This document shows positions 1 to 8,121 of a DNA stretch of 64,000 nucleotides, one piece after another (position 1 is the first letter of the stretch; each line of letters starts with the position of its first letter). This DNA comes from Streptomyces roseoviridis. GTDB taxonomy: Bacteria; Actinomycetota; Actinomycetes; Streptomycetales; Streptomycetaceae. The notes under the pieces were generated by a model. It was not told where the DNA came from. It ran no database searches and worked only from the letters and a program-made list of their open reading frames with translations. The stretch spans positions 1,550,001-1,614,000 of the forward strand of contig NZ_BAAAWU010000001.1 of the NCBI RefSeq assembly GCF_039535235.1, written 5' to 3'. Made by a program: the position numbers and the translations under genes.

Positions 1-516
1 TTCGGCGGCGGCCGGCGCGACGAGGAGAAGGCCCGCGCCAAGGAGCGGGTGTTCAGCCTGCGCGACGAGTTCTCGCAGTGGGACCCGCGCCGCCAGCGGC
101 CCGAGCTGTGGCAGCTGTACAACGGCCGGCACGCCCCCGGCGAGCACGTCCGGGTCTTCCCGCTGTCGAACTGGACCGAGCTGGACGTCTGGCAGTACAT
201 CCAGCGCGAGAAGATCGCGCTGCCGGAGATCTACTTCGCGCACGAGCGCGAGGTGTTCGCCCGCAACGGCATGTGGCTGACGGCCGGCGCGTGGGGCGGC
301 CCGAAGGAGAACGAGACCGTGGAGCGGCGGCTGATCCGCTACCGCACGGTCGGCGACATGTCCTGCACGGGTGCGGTGGACTCCGACGCCACCACCCTGG
401 AGGCCGTGATCGCCGAGATCGCCGCGTCCCGGCTCACCGAGCGGGGCGCGACGAGGGCGGACGACAAGCTGTCCGAGGCCGCGATGGAAGACCGCAAGCG
501 CGAGGGGTACTTCTAA
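1..516 (+). CDS. cysD: Sulfate adenylyltransferase subunit 2 (CysD), 3' part
   Basis: This is the C-terminal 171 residues of the small ATP sulfurylase subunit, cut by the window start. CysD uses ATP to adenylate sulfate to APS in the cytoplasm, coupled to GTP hydrolysis by CysN. The visible part has the family's GGGRRDEEKARAKERVFS stretch at its start, a WTELDVWQYI segment, and a C-terminal RYRTVGDMSCTGAV block. The N-terminal PP-loop is outside the window. The stop shares one base with the ATG of cysN (TAATG), so the two are translationally coupled. Identification is by clear family resemblance. Confidence 0.95.
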   Translation, partial: FGGGRRDEEKARAKERVFSLRDEFSQWDPRRQRPELWQLYNGRHAPGEHVRVFPLSNWTELDVWQYIQREKIALPEIYFAHEREVFARNGMWLTAGAWGGPKENETVERRLIRYRTVGDMSCTGAVDSDATTLEAVIAEIAASRLTERGATRADDKLSEAAMEDRKREGYF

Positions 517-1868
517 TGAGCACGTCCACCGAACAGCCCACCGCCGGGCACGCGGAGCTGGCGGCGACGACCCTGCTGCGCTTCGCCACCGCCGGGTCCG
601 TCGACGACGGCAAGTCCACGCTGGTGGGGCGCCTGCTGCACGACTCCAAGTCGGTGCTCGTCGACCAGCTGGAGGCCGTCGAGCACGCCTCCCGTTCGCG
701 CGGTCAGGAGGCGCCGGACCTGGCGCTGCTGACCGACGGCCTGCGGGCCGAGCGGGAGCAGGGCATCACCATCGACGTGGCCTACCGCTACTTCGCGACG
801 CCCCGGCGCCGGTTCATCCTGGCCGACACCCCCGGGCACGTGCAGTACACCCGGAACATGGTCACCGGAGCCTCCACCGCCGAGCTCGCGGTGGTGCTGG
901 TCGACGCCCGCAACGGGGTGGTCGAGCAGACCCGCCGGCACGCGGCCGTCGCCGCTCTGCTGCGGGTCCCGCACGTGGTCCTCGCGGTGAACAAGATGGA
1001 CCTGGTCGAGTACCGGGAGTCCGTCTTCGCCGCGATCGCCGAGGAGTTCACCACGTACGCCTCCGAGCTCGGCGTCCCGGAGATCACCGCGATCCCGATC
1101 TCCGCGCTGGCCGGTGACAACGTCGTGGAGCCGTCGGCGAACATGGACTGGTACGGCGGCCCGACCGTCCTGGAGCACCTGGAGACGGTGCCGGTCAGCC
1201 ACGACCTGACGGCCTGCCACGCCCGCTTCCCGGTGCAGTACGTGATCCGTCCCCAGACCGCCGAGCACCCCGACTACCGCGGCTACGCGGGTCAGATCGC
1301 GGCCGGCGCGTTCCGGGTCGGCGAGCAGGTCACCGTACTGCCCTCGGGCCGGACCTCGACGATCACCGCGATCGACGCGCTCGGCGAGTCGGTCGACATC
1401 GCCTGGGCGCCGCAGTCGGTCACCCTCCGCCTCGCCGACGACATCGACATCTCGCGCGGCGACCTGATCGCCCCGAGCGGCGACGCCCCGGCGACCAGCC
1501 AGGACGTCGAGGCGACCGTCTGCCACGTCGCGGACACCCCGCTCACCGTCGGCCAGCGGGTGCTGCTCAAGCACACCACCCGCACGGTCAAGGCGATCGT
1601 GAAGGAGATCCCGTCCCGGCTCACCCTGGACGACCTCTCCCAGCACCCCGAGCCGGGCCGGCTCGTCGCCAACGACATCGGCCGGGTGAAGGTCCGCACC
1701 GCCGAGCCGCTCGCGCTCGACGCGTACGCCGACTCCCGCCGCACCGGTTCGTTCCTGCTGATCGACCCCGCGGACGGCACCACGCTCGCCGCCGGCATGG
1801 CCGGCGAGTCCTTCGCCACCGCCAAGGCCACGGCCGCGGTGGACGACGAGGAAGGCTGGGACTTCTAG
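516..1868 (+). CDS. cysN: Sulfate adenylyltransferase subunit 1 (CysN), GTPase
   Basis: This 450-residue protein is the GTPase subunit of ATP sulfurylase, which drives APS formation by CysD. An EF-Tu-like G domain is visible: G1 loop GSVDDGKST at residues 27-35, G3 DTPGH near residue 104, and G4 NKMD near residue 160. Beta-barrel domains follow. The length fits stand-alone CysN rather than the longer CysNC fusion with APS kinase. The start is fixed by the one-base overlap with cysD. The protein ends in EEGWDF. Confidence 0.96.
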   Translation: MSTSTEQPTAGHAELAATTLLRFATAGSVDDGKSTLVGRLLHDSKSVLVDQLEAVEHASRSRGQEAPDLALLTDGLRAEREQGITIDVAYRYFATPRRRFILADTPGHVQYTRNMVTGASTAELAVVLVDARNGVVEQTRRHAAVAALLRVPHVVLAVNKMDLVEYRESVFAAIAEEFTTYASELGVPEITAIPISALAGDNVVEPSANMDWYGGPTVLEHLETVPVSHDLTACHARFPVQYVIRPQTAEHPDYRGYAGQIAAGAFRVGEQVTVLPSGRTSTITAIDALGESVDIAWAPQSVTLRLADDIDISRGDLIAPSGDAPATSQDVEATVCHVADTPLTVGQRVLLKHTTRTVKAIVKEIPSRLTLDDLSQHPEPGRLVANDIGRVKVRTAEPLALDAYADSRRTGSFLLIDPADGTTLAAGMAGESFATAKATAAVDDEEGWDF

Positions 1869-1957
1869 ATGGTCCAGGACGTCTACGGCACCTTCGCCAA
1901 GGAGGGCGGCCGGGTGGGTTCCGGCGCCCTCGGTGCGGGCCGGGGAGGTGTCGCGCG

Positions 1958-2053
1958 ATGTGCGTGCTGACCTCCGTGCGCCGCTCCGGCGGCGCGACGC
2001 CGCTCCACCCGCACGCCACCGTGCGGCACAGACACCGACATCGAAGAAGCTGA
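1958..2053 (+). CDS. Possible 31-aa leader peptide before the sulfonate ABC operon
   Basis: A short frame (ATG at 1958) lies in the 204-base gap between cysN and the substrate-binding protein. It has a good GGGGAGG ribosome site nine bases upstream. It encodes Cys at position 2 and ends in an Arg/His-rich tail (RHRHRHRRS). Its stop lies 20 bases before the GTG of the next gene. Actinobacterial sulfur operons are known to carry cysteine-containing upstream ORFs that sense Cys supply, and the position fits such a role. With only one Cys the assignment is tentative. The rest of the gap shows no other feature. Confidence 0.4.
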   Translation: MCVLTSVRRSGGATPLHPHATVRHRHRHRRS

Positions 2054-2072
2054 ATCGAGGGGAAGACCTCCC

Positions 2073-3182
2073 GTGCCTGCCACCACCCGCACCACCCTGC
2101 GCCGCAGCCTTGCCGCCGCCACCGCCCTGCCCCTGCTGATCGGGGCACTCGCCTCCTGCGGCTACGGCTCCCAGGCCAAGAACGACGAGAAGAAGGTGGC
2201 AGCCGAGGGCGAGAAGCTCTCCGCCGACACCGTACGGATCGGGTACTTCCCCAACCTCACCCACGCCACGGCCCTGGTCGGCGACCAGGAGGGCATCTTC
2301 CAGAAGGAGCTGGGCGGCACCCGGCTCGACACCACGACCTTCAACGCGGGTCCCTCGGAGATCGAGGCGCTGAACGCCGGCTCGATCGACATCGGCTTCA
2401 TCGGCCCCTCGCCGTCCATCAACGGCTACACCAAGTCCAAGGGCACCAACCTGCGCATCATCGGCGGCTCGGCCTCCGGCGGCGTGAAGCTCGTGGTGAA
2501 CCCGGCGAAGATCAAGACCCTGGACGACGTCAAGGGCAAGCGGATCGCCACCCCGCAGCACGGCAACACGCAGGACGTGGCCTTCCTCAACTGGATCTCG
2601 GAGAAGGGCTGGAAGGTCGACGCCCAGAGCGGCAAGGGCGACGTCTCCGTGCTCCGCACCGACAACAAGATCACCCCGGACGCCTACAAGTCCGGCTCCA
2701 TCGACGGCGCCTGGGTTCCCGAGCCGACCGCGTCCAAGCTGGTCAGCGAGGGTGCCAAGGTCCTGCTCGACGAGGCGGACCTGTGGCCGGGCAAGCAGTT
2801 CGTGATCACCAACATCATCGTGTCGCAGAAGTTCCTCAAGGCGCACCCGGATGTCGTCGAGGCGGTCCTGCGGGGCTCGGTGAAGACCAACGAGTGGATC
2901 AACGCCAACCCGGAGAAGGCGAAGGCCGCCGCCAACGCCCGGCTGAAGGAGCTGACGGGCAAGCCGCTCGGCGACAAGGTCATCAACGGGGCGTGGCCGT
3001 CGATCCGGTTCACCGACGACCCGCTGGCCGCCACGCTCCAGGCGCAGGCCGACCACGCGGTCAAGGCCGGTCTCCTCGAAGCGCCCGACCTCGTCGGCAT
3101 CTACGACCTGAAGCCGCTCAACAAGGTCCTGAAGGCCGCGGGCAAGCCCGAGGTCTCCGACGCCGGCCTCGGCGCCAAGTAA
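2073..3182 (+). CDS. Sulfonate/organosulfur ABC transporter substrate-binding lipoprotein
   Basis: This is a 369-residue extracytoplasmic binding protein of the SsuA/NitT-TauT class. Residues 1-28 form a signal peptide ending in the lipobox LASC, so Cys29 would be lipidated and the protein membrane-tethered. The mature part starts with a typical VRIGYFPNLTHA strand and has two periplasmic-binding lobes. The GTG start follows a GAGGGGAAG ribosome site at 2057-2065. It is followed at 36 bases by its ATPase, and position next to cysDN argues for sulfonate or another organosulfur ligand rather than nitrate or taurine specifically. The symbol ssuA is withheld because the ligand cannot be read from the sequence. 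Confidence 0.88.
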   Translation: MPATTRTTLRRSLAAATALPLLIGALASCGYGSQAKNDEKKVAAEGEKLSADTVRIGYFPNLTHATALVGDQEGIFQKELGGTRLDTTTFNAGPSEIEALNAGSIDIGFIGPSPSINGYTKSKGTNLRIIGGSASGGVKLVVNPAKIKTLDDVKGKRIATPQHGNTQDVAFLNWISEKGWKVDAQSGKGDVSVLRTDNKITPDAYKSGSIDGAWVPEPTASKLVSEGAKVLLDEADLWPGKQFVITNIIVSQKFLKAHPDVVEAVLRGSVKTNEWINANPEKAKAAANARLKELTGKPLGDKVINGAWPSIRFTDDPLAATLQAQADHAVKAGLLEAPDLVGIYDLKPLNKVLKAAGKPEVSDAGLGAK

Positions 3183-3218
3183 CCCCAGTCCGCAGCTGAC
3201 ACCCAGGAGGTGACGACC

Positions 3219-4016
3219 ATGGCCACGACCACGACGCTCGCCAAGGCCGAGGACCGCGTCGGCGCGGTGGGTCACGCCGCGCGCATCGAGCACGTCTCGA
3301 AGTCCTTCGGCGGACCCGCCGGCGGCCAGCTCGTCCTCGACGACATCTCGCTCGATGTCGCACCGGGCGAGTTCGTCACCCTCCTGGGTGCCTCGGGCTG
3401 CGGAAAGTCCACCCTGCTCAACCTGGTCGCCGGGCTCGACCGGCCGTCCGCGGGGTCCATCGACACCCCCGGCGGCCGGCCGGCCCTGATGTTCCAGGAG
3501 CACGCCCTCTTCCCGTGGCTGACCGCGGGCAAGAACATCGAACTCGCCCTGAAGCTGCGCGGGGTGCCGAAGGCGGAGCGCCGCCCGGAGGCCGAGCGGC
3601 TGCTCGAACTCGTGCGGCTGACCGGCTCGTACGGCAAGCGGGTGCACGAACTGTCCGGCGGCATGCGCCAGCGCGTGGCGCTCGCCCGGGCCCTCGCCCA
3701 GGACAGCGACCTGCTGCTGATGGACGAGCCGTTCGCGGCGCTCGACGCGATCACCCGGGACGTGCTGCACGACGAACTGACCCGGATCTGGCGCGAGACG
3801 CGGCTGTCGGTCCTCTTCGTCACGCACAACGTGCGCGAGGCCGTGCGCCTCGCCGAACGGGTCGTCCTCCTGTCGTCCCGGCCGGGCCGCATCGCCCGGG
3901 AGTGGACCATCGACATCCCGCAGCCGCGCCGCATCGAGGACGCCGCCGTGGCGGAACTGTCCGTCGAGATCACCGAACAACTGCGTGGGGAGATCCGCCG
4001 CCATGGCCAGCACTGA
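3219..4016 (+). CDS. Sulfonate-type ABC transporter ATP-binding protein
   Basis: This 265-residue ABC ATPase belongs to the SsuB/TauB/NrtD class and powers uptake through the adjacent permease. Visible motifs are Walker A GASGCGKST (about 57-65), signature LSGGMRQR (about 145), Walker B LLLMDEP (about 165-171) and the switch His in FVTHN. I chose ATG 3219 because AGGAGG at 3205-3210 is well spaced for it. A GTG at 3210 overlaps that ribosome site and is less likely. The 3' end overlaps the permease start by 14 bases. Confidence 0.93.
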   Translation: MATTTTLAKAEDRVGAVGHAARIEHVSKSFGGPAGGQLVLDDISLDVAPGEFVTLLGASGCGKSTLLNLVAGLDRPSAGSIDTPGGRPALMFQEHALFPWLTAGKNIELALKLRGVPKAERRPEAERLLELVRLTGSYGKRVHELSGGMRQRVALARALAQDSDLLLMDEPFAALDAITRDVLHDELTRIWRETRLSVLFVTHNVREAVRLAERVVLLSSRPGRIAREWTIDIPQPRRIEDAAVAELSVEITEQLRGEIRRHGQH

Positions 4017-4899
4017 GACGACGACCACCGCCGCCGTCAAGGCCGACGACCTCGCCGGCCTGGAGGCCGGGCTCGACGCGCTCGACAGCGTGCAGATCAG
4101 CCGGACCCCGCTGCGTGAGGTCCTGCTGAAGAAGGTGCTGCCGCCGGTCCTCGCCGTCGTGCTGGTCCTGGCGGTGTGGCAGCTGCTCGTGACCCTGGAG
4201 GTCACCGAGGCGGGCAAGCTGCCGTCGCCGGGCGCGGTGTGGGACAGCCTGACCACCATGTGGCTGGAGGGCACGCTCCTCGGGGTGCTGTGGACCAGTG
4301 TGTCCCGGGCCCTGCTGGGCTTCCTGATGGCGCTCGCCATCGGCACGCCGCTCGGCCTGCTCGTGGCCCGGGTCGCCGTGGTGCGCACGGCGATCGGCCC
4401 GATCCTGTCGGGTCTGCAGTCGCTGCCGTCGGTGGCCTGGGTGGCGCCGGCCGTGCTGTGGCTGGGCCTCAACGACTCCATGATGTACGCGGTGATCCTG
4501 CTGGGCGCGGTCCCGTCGATCGCCAACGGCCTGGTGGCGGGCGTCGACCAGGTGCCGCCGCTGTTCCTGCGGGCCGGGCGGACCCTCGGCGCGACTGGTC
4601 TCAAGGGCGCCTGGCACATCGTCATGCCGGCGGCGCTGCCCGGCTACCTCGCGGGCCTGAAGCAGGGCTGGGCGTTCTCGTGGCGCTCGCTGATGGCGGC
4701 GGAGATCATCGCGTCCTCGCCGGACCTGGGTCTGGGTCTCGGCCAGCTCCTGGAGAACGGCCGCAACAACTTCGACATGCCCGGCATCTTCCTCGCGATC
4801 TTCCTGATCCTGCTCGTCGGCATCGCGATCGACCTGCTGATCTTCAGCCCGCTGGAGCGCGCCGTGCTGCGCCGCCGCGGCCTGCTGGTGAAGGCCTGA
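4003..4899 (+). CDS. Sulfonate-type ABC transporter permease
   Basis: This 298-residue integral membrane subunit is of the SsuC/TauC type. It has an N-terminal cytoplasmic segment of about 40 residues, then roughly six transmembrane segments beginning at VLAVVLVLAVWQLLV. The cytoplasmic coupling loop is in the AGRTLGATGLKGAWHIVMPA region, which contacts the ATPase. ATG 4003 lies within the ATPase 3' end and is preceded by GGGGAG; the overlap indicates translational coupling. It completes a binding protein-ATPase-permease operon. Confidence 0.92.
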   Translation: MASTETTTTAAVKADDLAGLEAGLDALDSVQISRTPLREVLLKKVLPPVLAVVLVLAVWQLLVTLEVTEAGKLPSPGAVWDSLTTMWLEGTLLGVLWTSVSRALLGFLMALAIGTPLGLLVARVAVVRTAIGPILSGLQSLPSVAWVAPAVLWLGLNDSMMYAVILLGAVPSIANGLVAGVDQVPPLFLRAGRTLGATGLKGAWHIVMPAALPGYLAGLKQGWAFSWRSLMAAEIIASSPDLGLGLGQLLENGRNNFDMPGIFLAIFLILLVGIAIDLLIFSPLERAVLRRRGLLVKA

Positions 4900-4904
4900 T
4901 CACC

Positions 4905-5687
4905 ATGAGCTCCCGCCCGTCGCCCACCACCCTTCCAAGGAAGCGCTCCGCGCCTGTCCTTCTTGTCGTGGCCCACGGCAGCCGCGACCCGCGGCACGCG
5001 GCGACCGTCCAGACGCTGGTGCGCCGGGCCGGTCTACTGCGGCCGGGGCTGCGGGTGGAGACGGCGTTCCTGGACTTCAACCTGCCGTCCGTGCCGGGGG
5101 CCCTGGACCGGCTGGCCGCGGAGGGCGTGCGCGAGGTGGTGGCGCTGCCGCTGCTGCTGACCCGCGCCTTCCACGCCAAGGCCGACATCCCCGCCGTGCT
5201 CCGCCAGGCCCCCGCCGGCCTGCGGATCCGGCAGGCGGACGTCCTCGGCCCCTCTCCGCTGCTGCTCGCGGCGGTGGAGCGGCGGCTGTACGAGGCCGGG
5301 CTCACGCCCGGCGACAAGAGCACGACCGGGGTCGTCCTGGCCTCGGCGGGCTCCACCGACCCGGAGGCGATCGCAGCGATCGCAGAAACGGCGCGGGAGC
5401 TGCGGGACACCGGTTGGTGCTCCGTGCGGCCTGCGTTCGCCTCCGCATCTCTTCCCCGCACGGACGAGGCGGTACGGGCCCTGCGCGCCGAGCCGGGCGT
5501 CCGGCGGGTGGCCGTGGCCCCGTACGTGATCGCCCCGGGCCGCCTCCCGGACCGCATCGCGGCGGGCGCCGCCGACGCCGACCTCCTCGCCGCCGTCCTC
5601 GGCCCCTCCCCCGAACTGGCCCGCCTCCTCCTGCAGAGGTACGAGGAGGCGGCGCGCGCTGTGCAGCGGGTGGCGGTCGCGGGGTAG
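4905..5687 (+). CDS. Sirohydrochlorin chelatase-like protein (CbiX/SirB family)
   Basis: This 260-residue protein resembles CbiX/SirB chelatases, which insert Fe or Co into sirohydrochlorin. Two CbiX-like halves are visible. The first has the metal-binding His in VVAHGSRDPRH (His24) and a second His in AFHAKADIP near residue 89. The second half starts at GVVLASAGSTDP and has lost the His, which is common in long forms. It starts five bases after the permease stop, so it is probably in the sulfur operon and makes siroheme for sulfite reductase. Metal choice cannot be read from the sequence. Confidence 0.85.
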   Translation: MSSRPSPTTLPRKRSAPVLLVVAHGSRDPRHAATVQTLVRRAGLLRPGLRVETAFLDFNLPSVPGALDRLAAEGVREVVALPLLLTRAFHAKADIPAVLRQAPAGLRIRQADVLGPSPLLLAAVERRLYEAGLTPGDKSTTGVVLASAGSTDPEAIAAIAETARELRDTGWCSVRPAFASASLPRTDEAVRALRAEPGVRRVAVAPYVIAPGRLPDRIAAGAADADLLAAVLGPSPELARLLLQRYEEAARAVQRVAVAG

Positions 5688-5766
5688 GCGGGGTCGCCGG
5701 GCGGAGGCGGCCCGGCCGGGCGGAACTCGATGGACGAGACGGCCGGCGGCATGATCCACTCCGCTG

Positions 5767-6144
5767 ATGAGCCTGGTGGTGAAGGTCTTCCTCGTCGACG
5801 CCGGCGGCAAGATGCAGGTGCTCGGCGTCCCGGACGGATGCGGCGACTCGGCGGGGTACGAGAGCTGGCGGACGGACGTCTGGGGCTCGGACGCGGTGCG
5901 CTCGCTCGGCGCCGTCATCCTCCCGTTGCTGGCCGAGGGCGATCTGTACGTGCCTCCTTACGCGGTGGACCCGTTCCTGGCGGAGTGTCTGATGCTGCGG
6001 GAGAACCAGGAGCGGATCGTCCGGGGCACGCAGCCCGTGCGCGCCGTCGAGGAGCACCGGTCCGGGATCGAGGAGCGGCTGTCGAACCTCACGGACGCGG
6101 CGCGGCGTGCGCGGGAGGTGGGCGGCGGGGTGCTCGTGTGGTGA
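5767..6144 (+). CDS. Conserved hypothetical protein, 125 aa
   Basis: This is a soluble 125-residue protein I cannot assign. It opens with a beta-rich VVKVFLVDAGGKMQVLGVP segment. Aromatic and acidic residues follow, and the C-terminal third (about residues 80-118) looks helical and charged. Codon usage matches real Streptomyces genes. There is no clear ribosome site before ATG 5767, so the message may be leaderless or the start may differ. It does not seem linked to the sulfur operon. Confidence 0.6.
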   Translation: MSLVVKVFLVDAGGKMQVLGVPDGCGDSAGYESWRTDVWGSDAVRSLGAVILPLLAEGDLYVPPYAVDPFLAECLMLRENQERIVRGTQPVRAVEEHRSGIEERLSNLTDAARRAREVGGGVLVW

Positions 6145-6314
6145 CCCCGTACCGGGAGGGGCGGTACCGAGGCGTTTCGGTGGTGCGCCGCGCGCGGCCG
6201 CACGGTCGCAGGCCCGCGGGCGACCCGCCGGTCCTCGACGGCACGACCGAACGGACGATCCGGTGATCGGAAGACGGCGGTCGGAGGCCCGCGTGATCCG
6301 GGCACACTGGTGGG

Positions 6315-7049
6315 ATGGACTTCGGGGTGGGGCTCGGCGAGGGCCCCTGGGGCGATGACGGGGCCCTGGGGGCCGTGCTGGGGCGTACGGCCGATGGGCT
6401 GGGGCTCGCCCTGCCCGAATCGGACGGGAAACGGTGTCGAGGCGCGGAGTACGTCGACGCGCGGAACGGACGACGCGCGATCGTCTGTCCGCCCGGCCGG
6501 GAACATCGGGCTCTCCTGGTGTACCTCAAGGACAACGGCACGCCCCTGGCCTGGGGGTGGACCGCGGACCTGGTCGACGTGGTCAGGGCGGCGGCTGCGT
6601 GGACGGGCGGCGCGGGTCTGGAGGAGACCAGGGCGCGCGCCCCGTTCATCCGGTTCAGGCCCTGGGCCCTGGTCCACGAGCGGGAGCCGTTCGGTCGCGT
6701 CGAGTTGACGTGGCGCGTCAAGCTCGACCGCGTCCACATTCCGCCCTACGACCGGCACCCGCGCCCCCACGCCCTGCTTGCGGCGGCGTACGCCCAGCCG
6801 GTGCTCCGCCGGCTGATGCCGGTCAACAGTCACTTCAACCTCTGGTTCTCCACCGGGGTCGAGCAGCCCTGGAGGACACGGCTCGGGTACACCATCTGCC
6901 CGTACGACGAGGGGCTGTACGGGGTGCGGTACCAAGGCGCGCTGGTCACGCGCACCGAGACACCGGAGGAAGCCGTCGCTGTCGTGGTGGCCGCCCTGCC
7001 GGAGGGGCTGGGGCCGGCGGAGCCGAGGGTCAGCGGACACGCTCCCTAG
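6315..7049 (+). CDS. DUF6193-type protein
   Basis: This 244-residue soluble protein resembles the DUF6193 family, often annotated as natural-product biosynthesis proteins although the function is unknown. Recognisable parts are a central FIRFRPWALVHEREPF segment, an HPRPHALLAAAYAQP helix where members carry a conserved layout, and a C-terminal GYTICPYDEGLYGVRY strand pair. No catalytic motif is evident. Its TAG stop contains the TA dinucleotide at the left edge of the IS630-like unit, so the original C-terminus may have been altered by that insertion. Confidence 0.6.
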   Translation: MDFGVGLGEGPWGDDGALGAVLGRTADGLGLALPESDGKRCRGAEYVDARNGRRAIVCPPGREHRALLVYLKDNGTPLAWGWTADLVDVVRAAAAWTGGAGLEETRARAPFIRFRPWALVHEREPFGRVELTWRVKLDRVHIPPYDRHPRPHALLAAAYAQPVLRRLMPVNSHFNLWFSTGVEQPWRTRLGYTICPYDEGLYGVRYQGALVTRTETPEEAVAVVVAALPEGLGPAEPRVSGHAP

Positions 7050-7112
7050 TGCCGCACCAGGCAACGTTGGACCTGTTGGCGAGGGCTCGGCCATCAATGC
7101 AGACTGCACCGC

Positions 7113-7781
7113 ATGGAGTTGATCGCGCAGGGCCGGGATGCTGATGTGTATGCCCTGGATGAGTCCAGGGTGCTGCGGCGATACCGGCACGGGGGGCCCA
7201 CCGGTCTGGAGTCACGCTTGATCACGCACCTTGCGGCATGTGGGTATCCGGTGCCTCGGGTGTACGAGACCACCGACACCGACATGGTTCTTGAGCGGCT
7301 GGCCGGGCCGACGATGCTGGATGAGCTGGCCCGGCGCCCTTGGCGGGTGGGTTCTCTTGGCCGGGAGCTGGGCCGCCTGCACGACCGGCTCCACGCGCTG
7401 CCGGCGCCGGAGTGGCTGCCCAAGCGGTTCAGCACGGGCGATGGTGACCGGGTACTGCATCTCGACCTGCACCCCGGCAACGTCATTCTGACCCGGCGGG
7501 GACCGGTAGTGATCGACTGGTGCAACGCGGGCGCTGGTGATCCGGCTGCCGATGTGGCGATGACCATGGTGACTGTGGGCAGTGCGGACGTGCCGGGATT
7601 CGCCGCCCGGCTCGGGCGGGGGCTGTTGCTGCGCGGTGTCCGCAGCGGTTGCCGGACCGACCCGGCCGGGCGGATGCCGGAGGTGGTCCGGGCGAAGCTG
7701 GATGACCCGAATCTGACGCCCACGGAAGCAGCGTGGTTGCGGCGGCATGCCGCCGTCGGCAACGAACCCGGTAAGGGCTGA
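7113..7781 (+). CDS. Aminoglycoside phosphotransferase-family kinase-like protein
   Basis: This 222-residue APH-fold protein has the catalytic loop HLDLHPGNV (about 116-124) and the metal-binding VVIDWCNAGAGDP segment. The N-terminal lobe is short but present (VLRRYRHGGP with the likely ATP-binding Lys replaced by Arg). The substrate is unknown; it could be a small molecule rather than an antibiotic. There is no ribosome site. TTGGCG at 7076-7081 and CAGACT at 7100-7105 would place transcription at the ATG, suggesting leaderless expression. Codon usage is less GC-biased than neighbours and it sits inside an IS630-like unit, so acquisition by transfer is likely. Confidence 0.75.
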   Translation: MELIAQGRDADVYALDESRVLRRYRHGGPTGLESRLITHLAACGYPVPRVYETTDTDMVLERLAGPTMLDELARRPWRVGSLGRELGRLHDRLHALPAPEWLPKRFSTGDGDRVLHLDLHPGNVILTRRGPVVIDWCNAGAGDPAADVAMTMVTVGSADVPGFAARLGRGLLLRGVRSGCRTDPAGRMPEVVRAKLDDPNLTPTEAAWLRRHAAVGNEPGKG

Positions 7782-7879
7782 ACGGATCGGTCAGGCTGCT
7801 GATCTGTGCCGGAACGGCTGCGGTACATGAGCTCGACGATGACGAGGGGCGGCGGCTGCGGCGGGGGATCATTCGCAGG

Positions 7880-8121
7880 GGCACCGGGTCGGTGGTGAGT
7901 TCTGCCGTCACCTGCGGACGCTGTGTCCGCCCGAGGTCCGCATCGCGATCGTCTGTGACAACTTCTCCCCGCACCTGACCACGACGAAGTGCCGGCGGGT
8001 GGCACCTGGGCGGAGGCGAACAACGTCGAGCTGCCCTACACCCCGACAGCTCCTGGCCGAACCGGATCAAGGCCCAGTTCACGGCCCTGCGCCACGCCAC
8101 CCTCGACGGCTGATCCGGCAC
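7880..8121 (+). pseudogene. IS630-family transposase remnant (DDE region, frameshifted)
   Basis: Translation in shifting frames gives EFCRHLRTLCPPEVRIAIVC, then DNFSPHLTT, then EANNVELPYTP, then NRIKAQFTALRHATLDG. These are the conserved middle and late blocks of IS630-type DDE transposases. At least two frame changes are needed to join them, and the N-terminal two thirds is absent, so no functional transposase is made. The region 7782-7880 between the phosphotransferase stop and the first recognisable block shows no gene. Confidence 0.75.

Larger units (their letters stand above)
7049..8121. mobile_element. IS630-like unit with phosphotransferase passenger (degenerate)
   Basis: A 1,073-base segment begins GTGCCGCACCAGG and ends CGGCAC, giving a 6-base perfect inverted terminus with partial complementarity further in (comparing the left end with the reverse complement of ATCCGGCAC). 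TA lies directly outside both ends (7047-7048 and 8122-8123), as expected for IS630/Tc1-type target duplication. Inside are a complete phosphotransferase gene and a frameshifted transposase 3' relic. Total size is close to a normal IS630. The boundaries rest on short repeats and could be coincidental; the transposase relic is firmer. Confidence 0.45.

Noticed and set aside
1869..1970. 33-codon frame starting right after the cysN stop
   Set aside because: No ribosome site of its own, Gly/Ala-rich composition, and it overlaps the better-supported leader frame.
513..4625. Very long open frame (1,370 codons) on the minus strand
   Set aside because: It lies opposite cysN and the ABC genes, which have clear motifs; long antisense frames are a by-product of high GC3.
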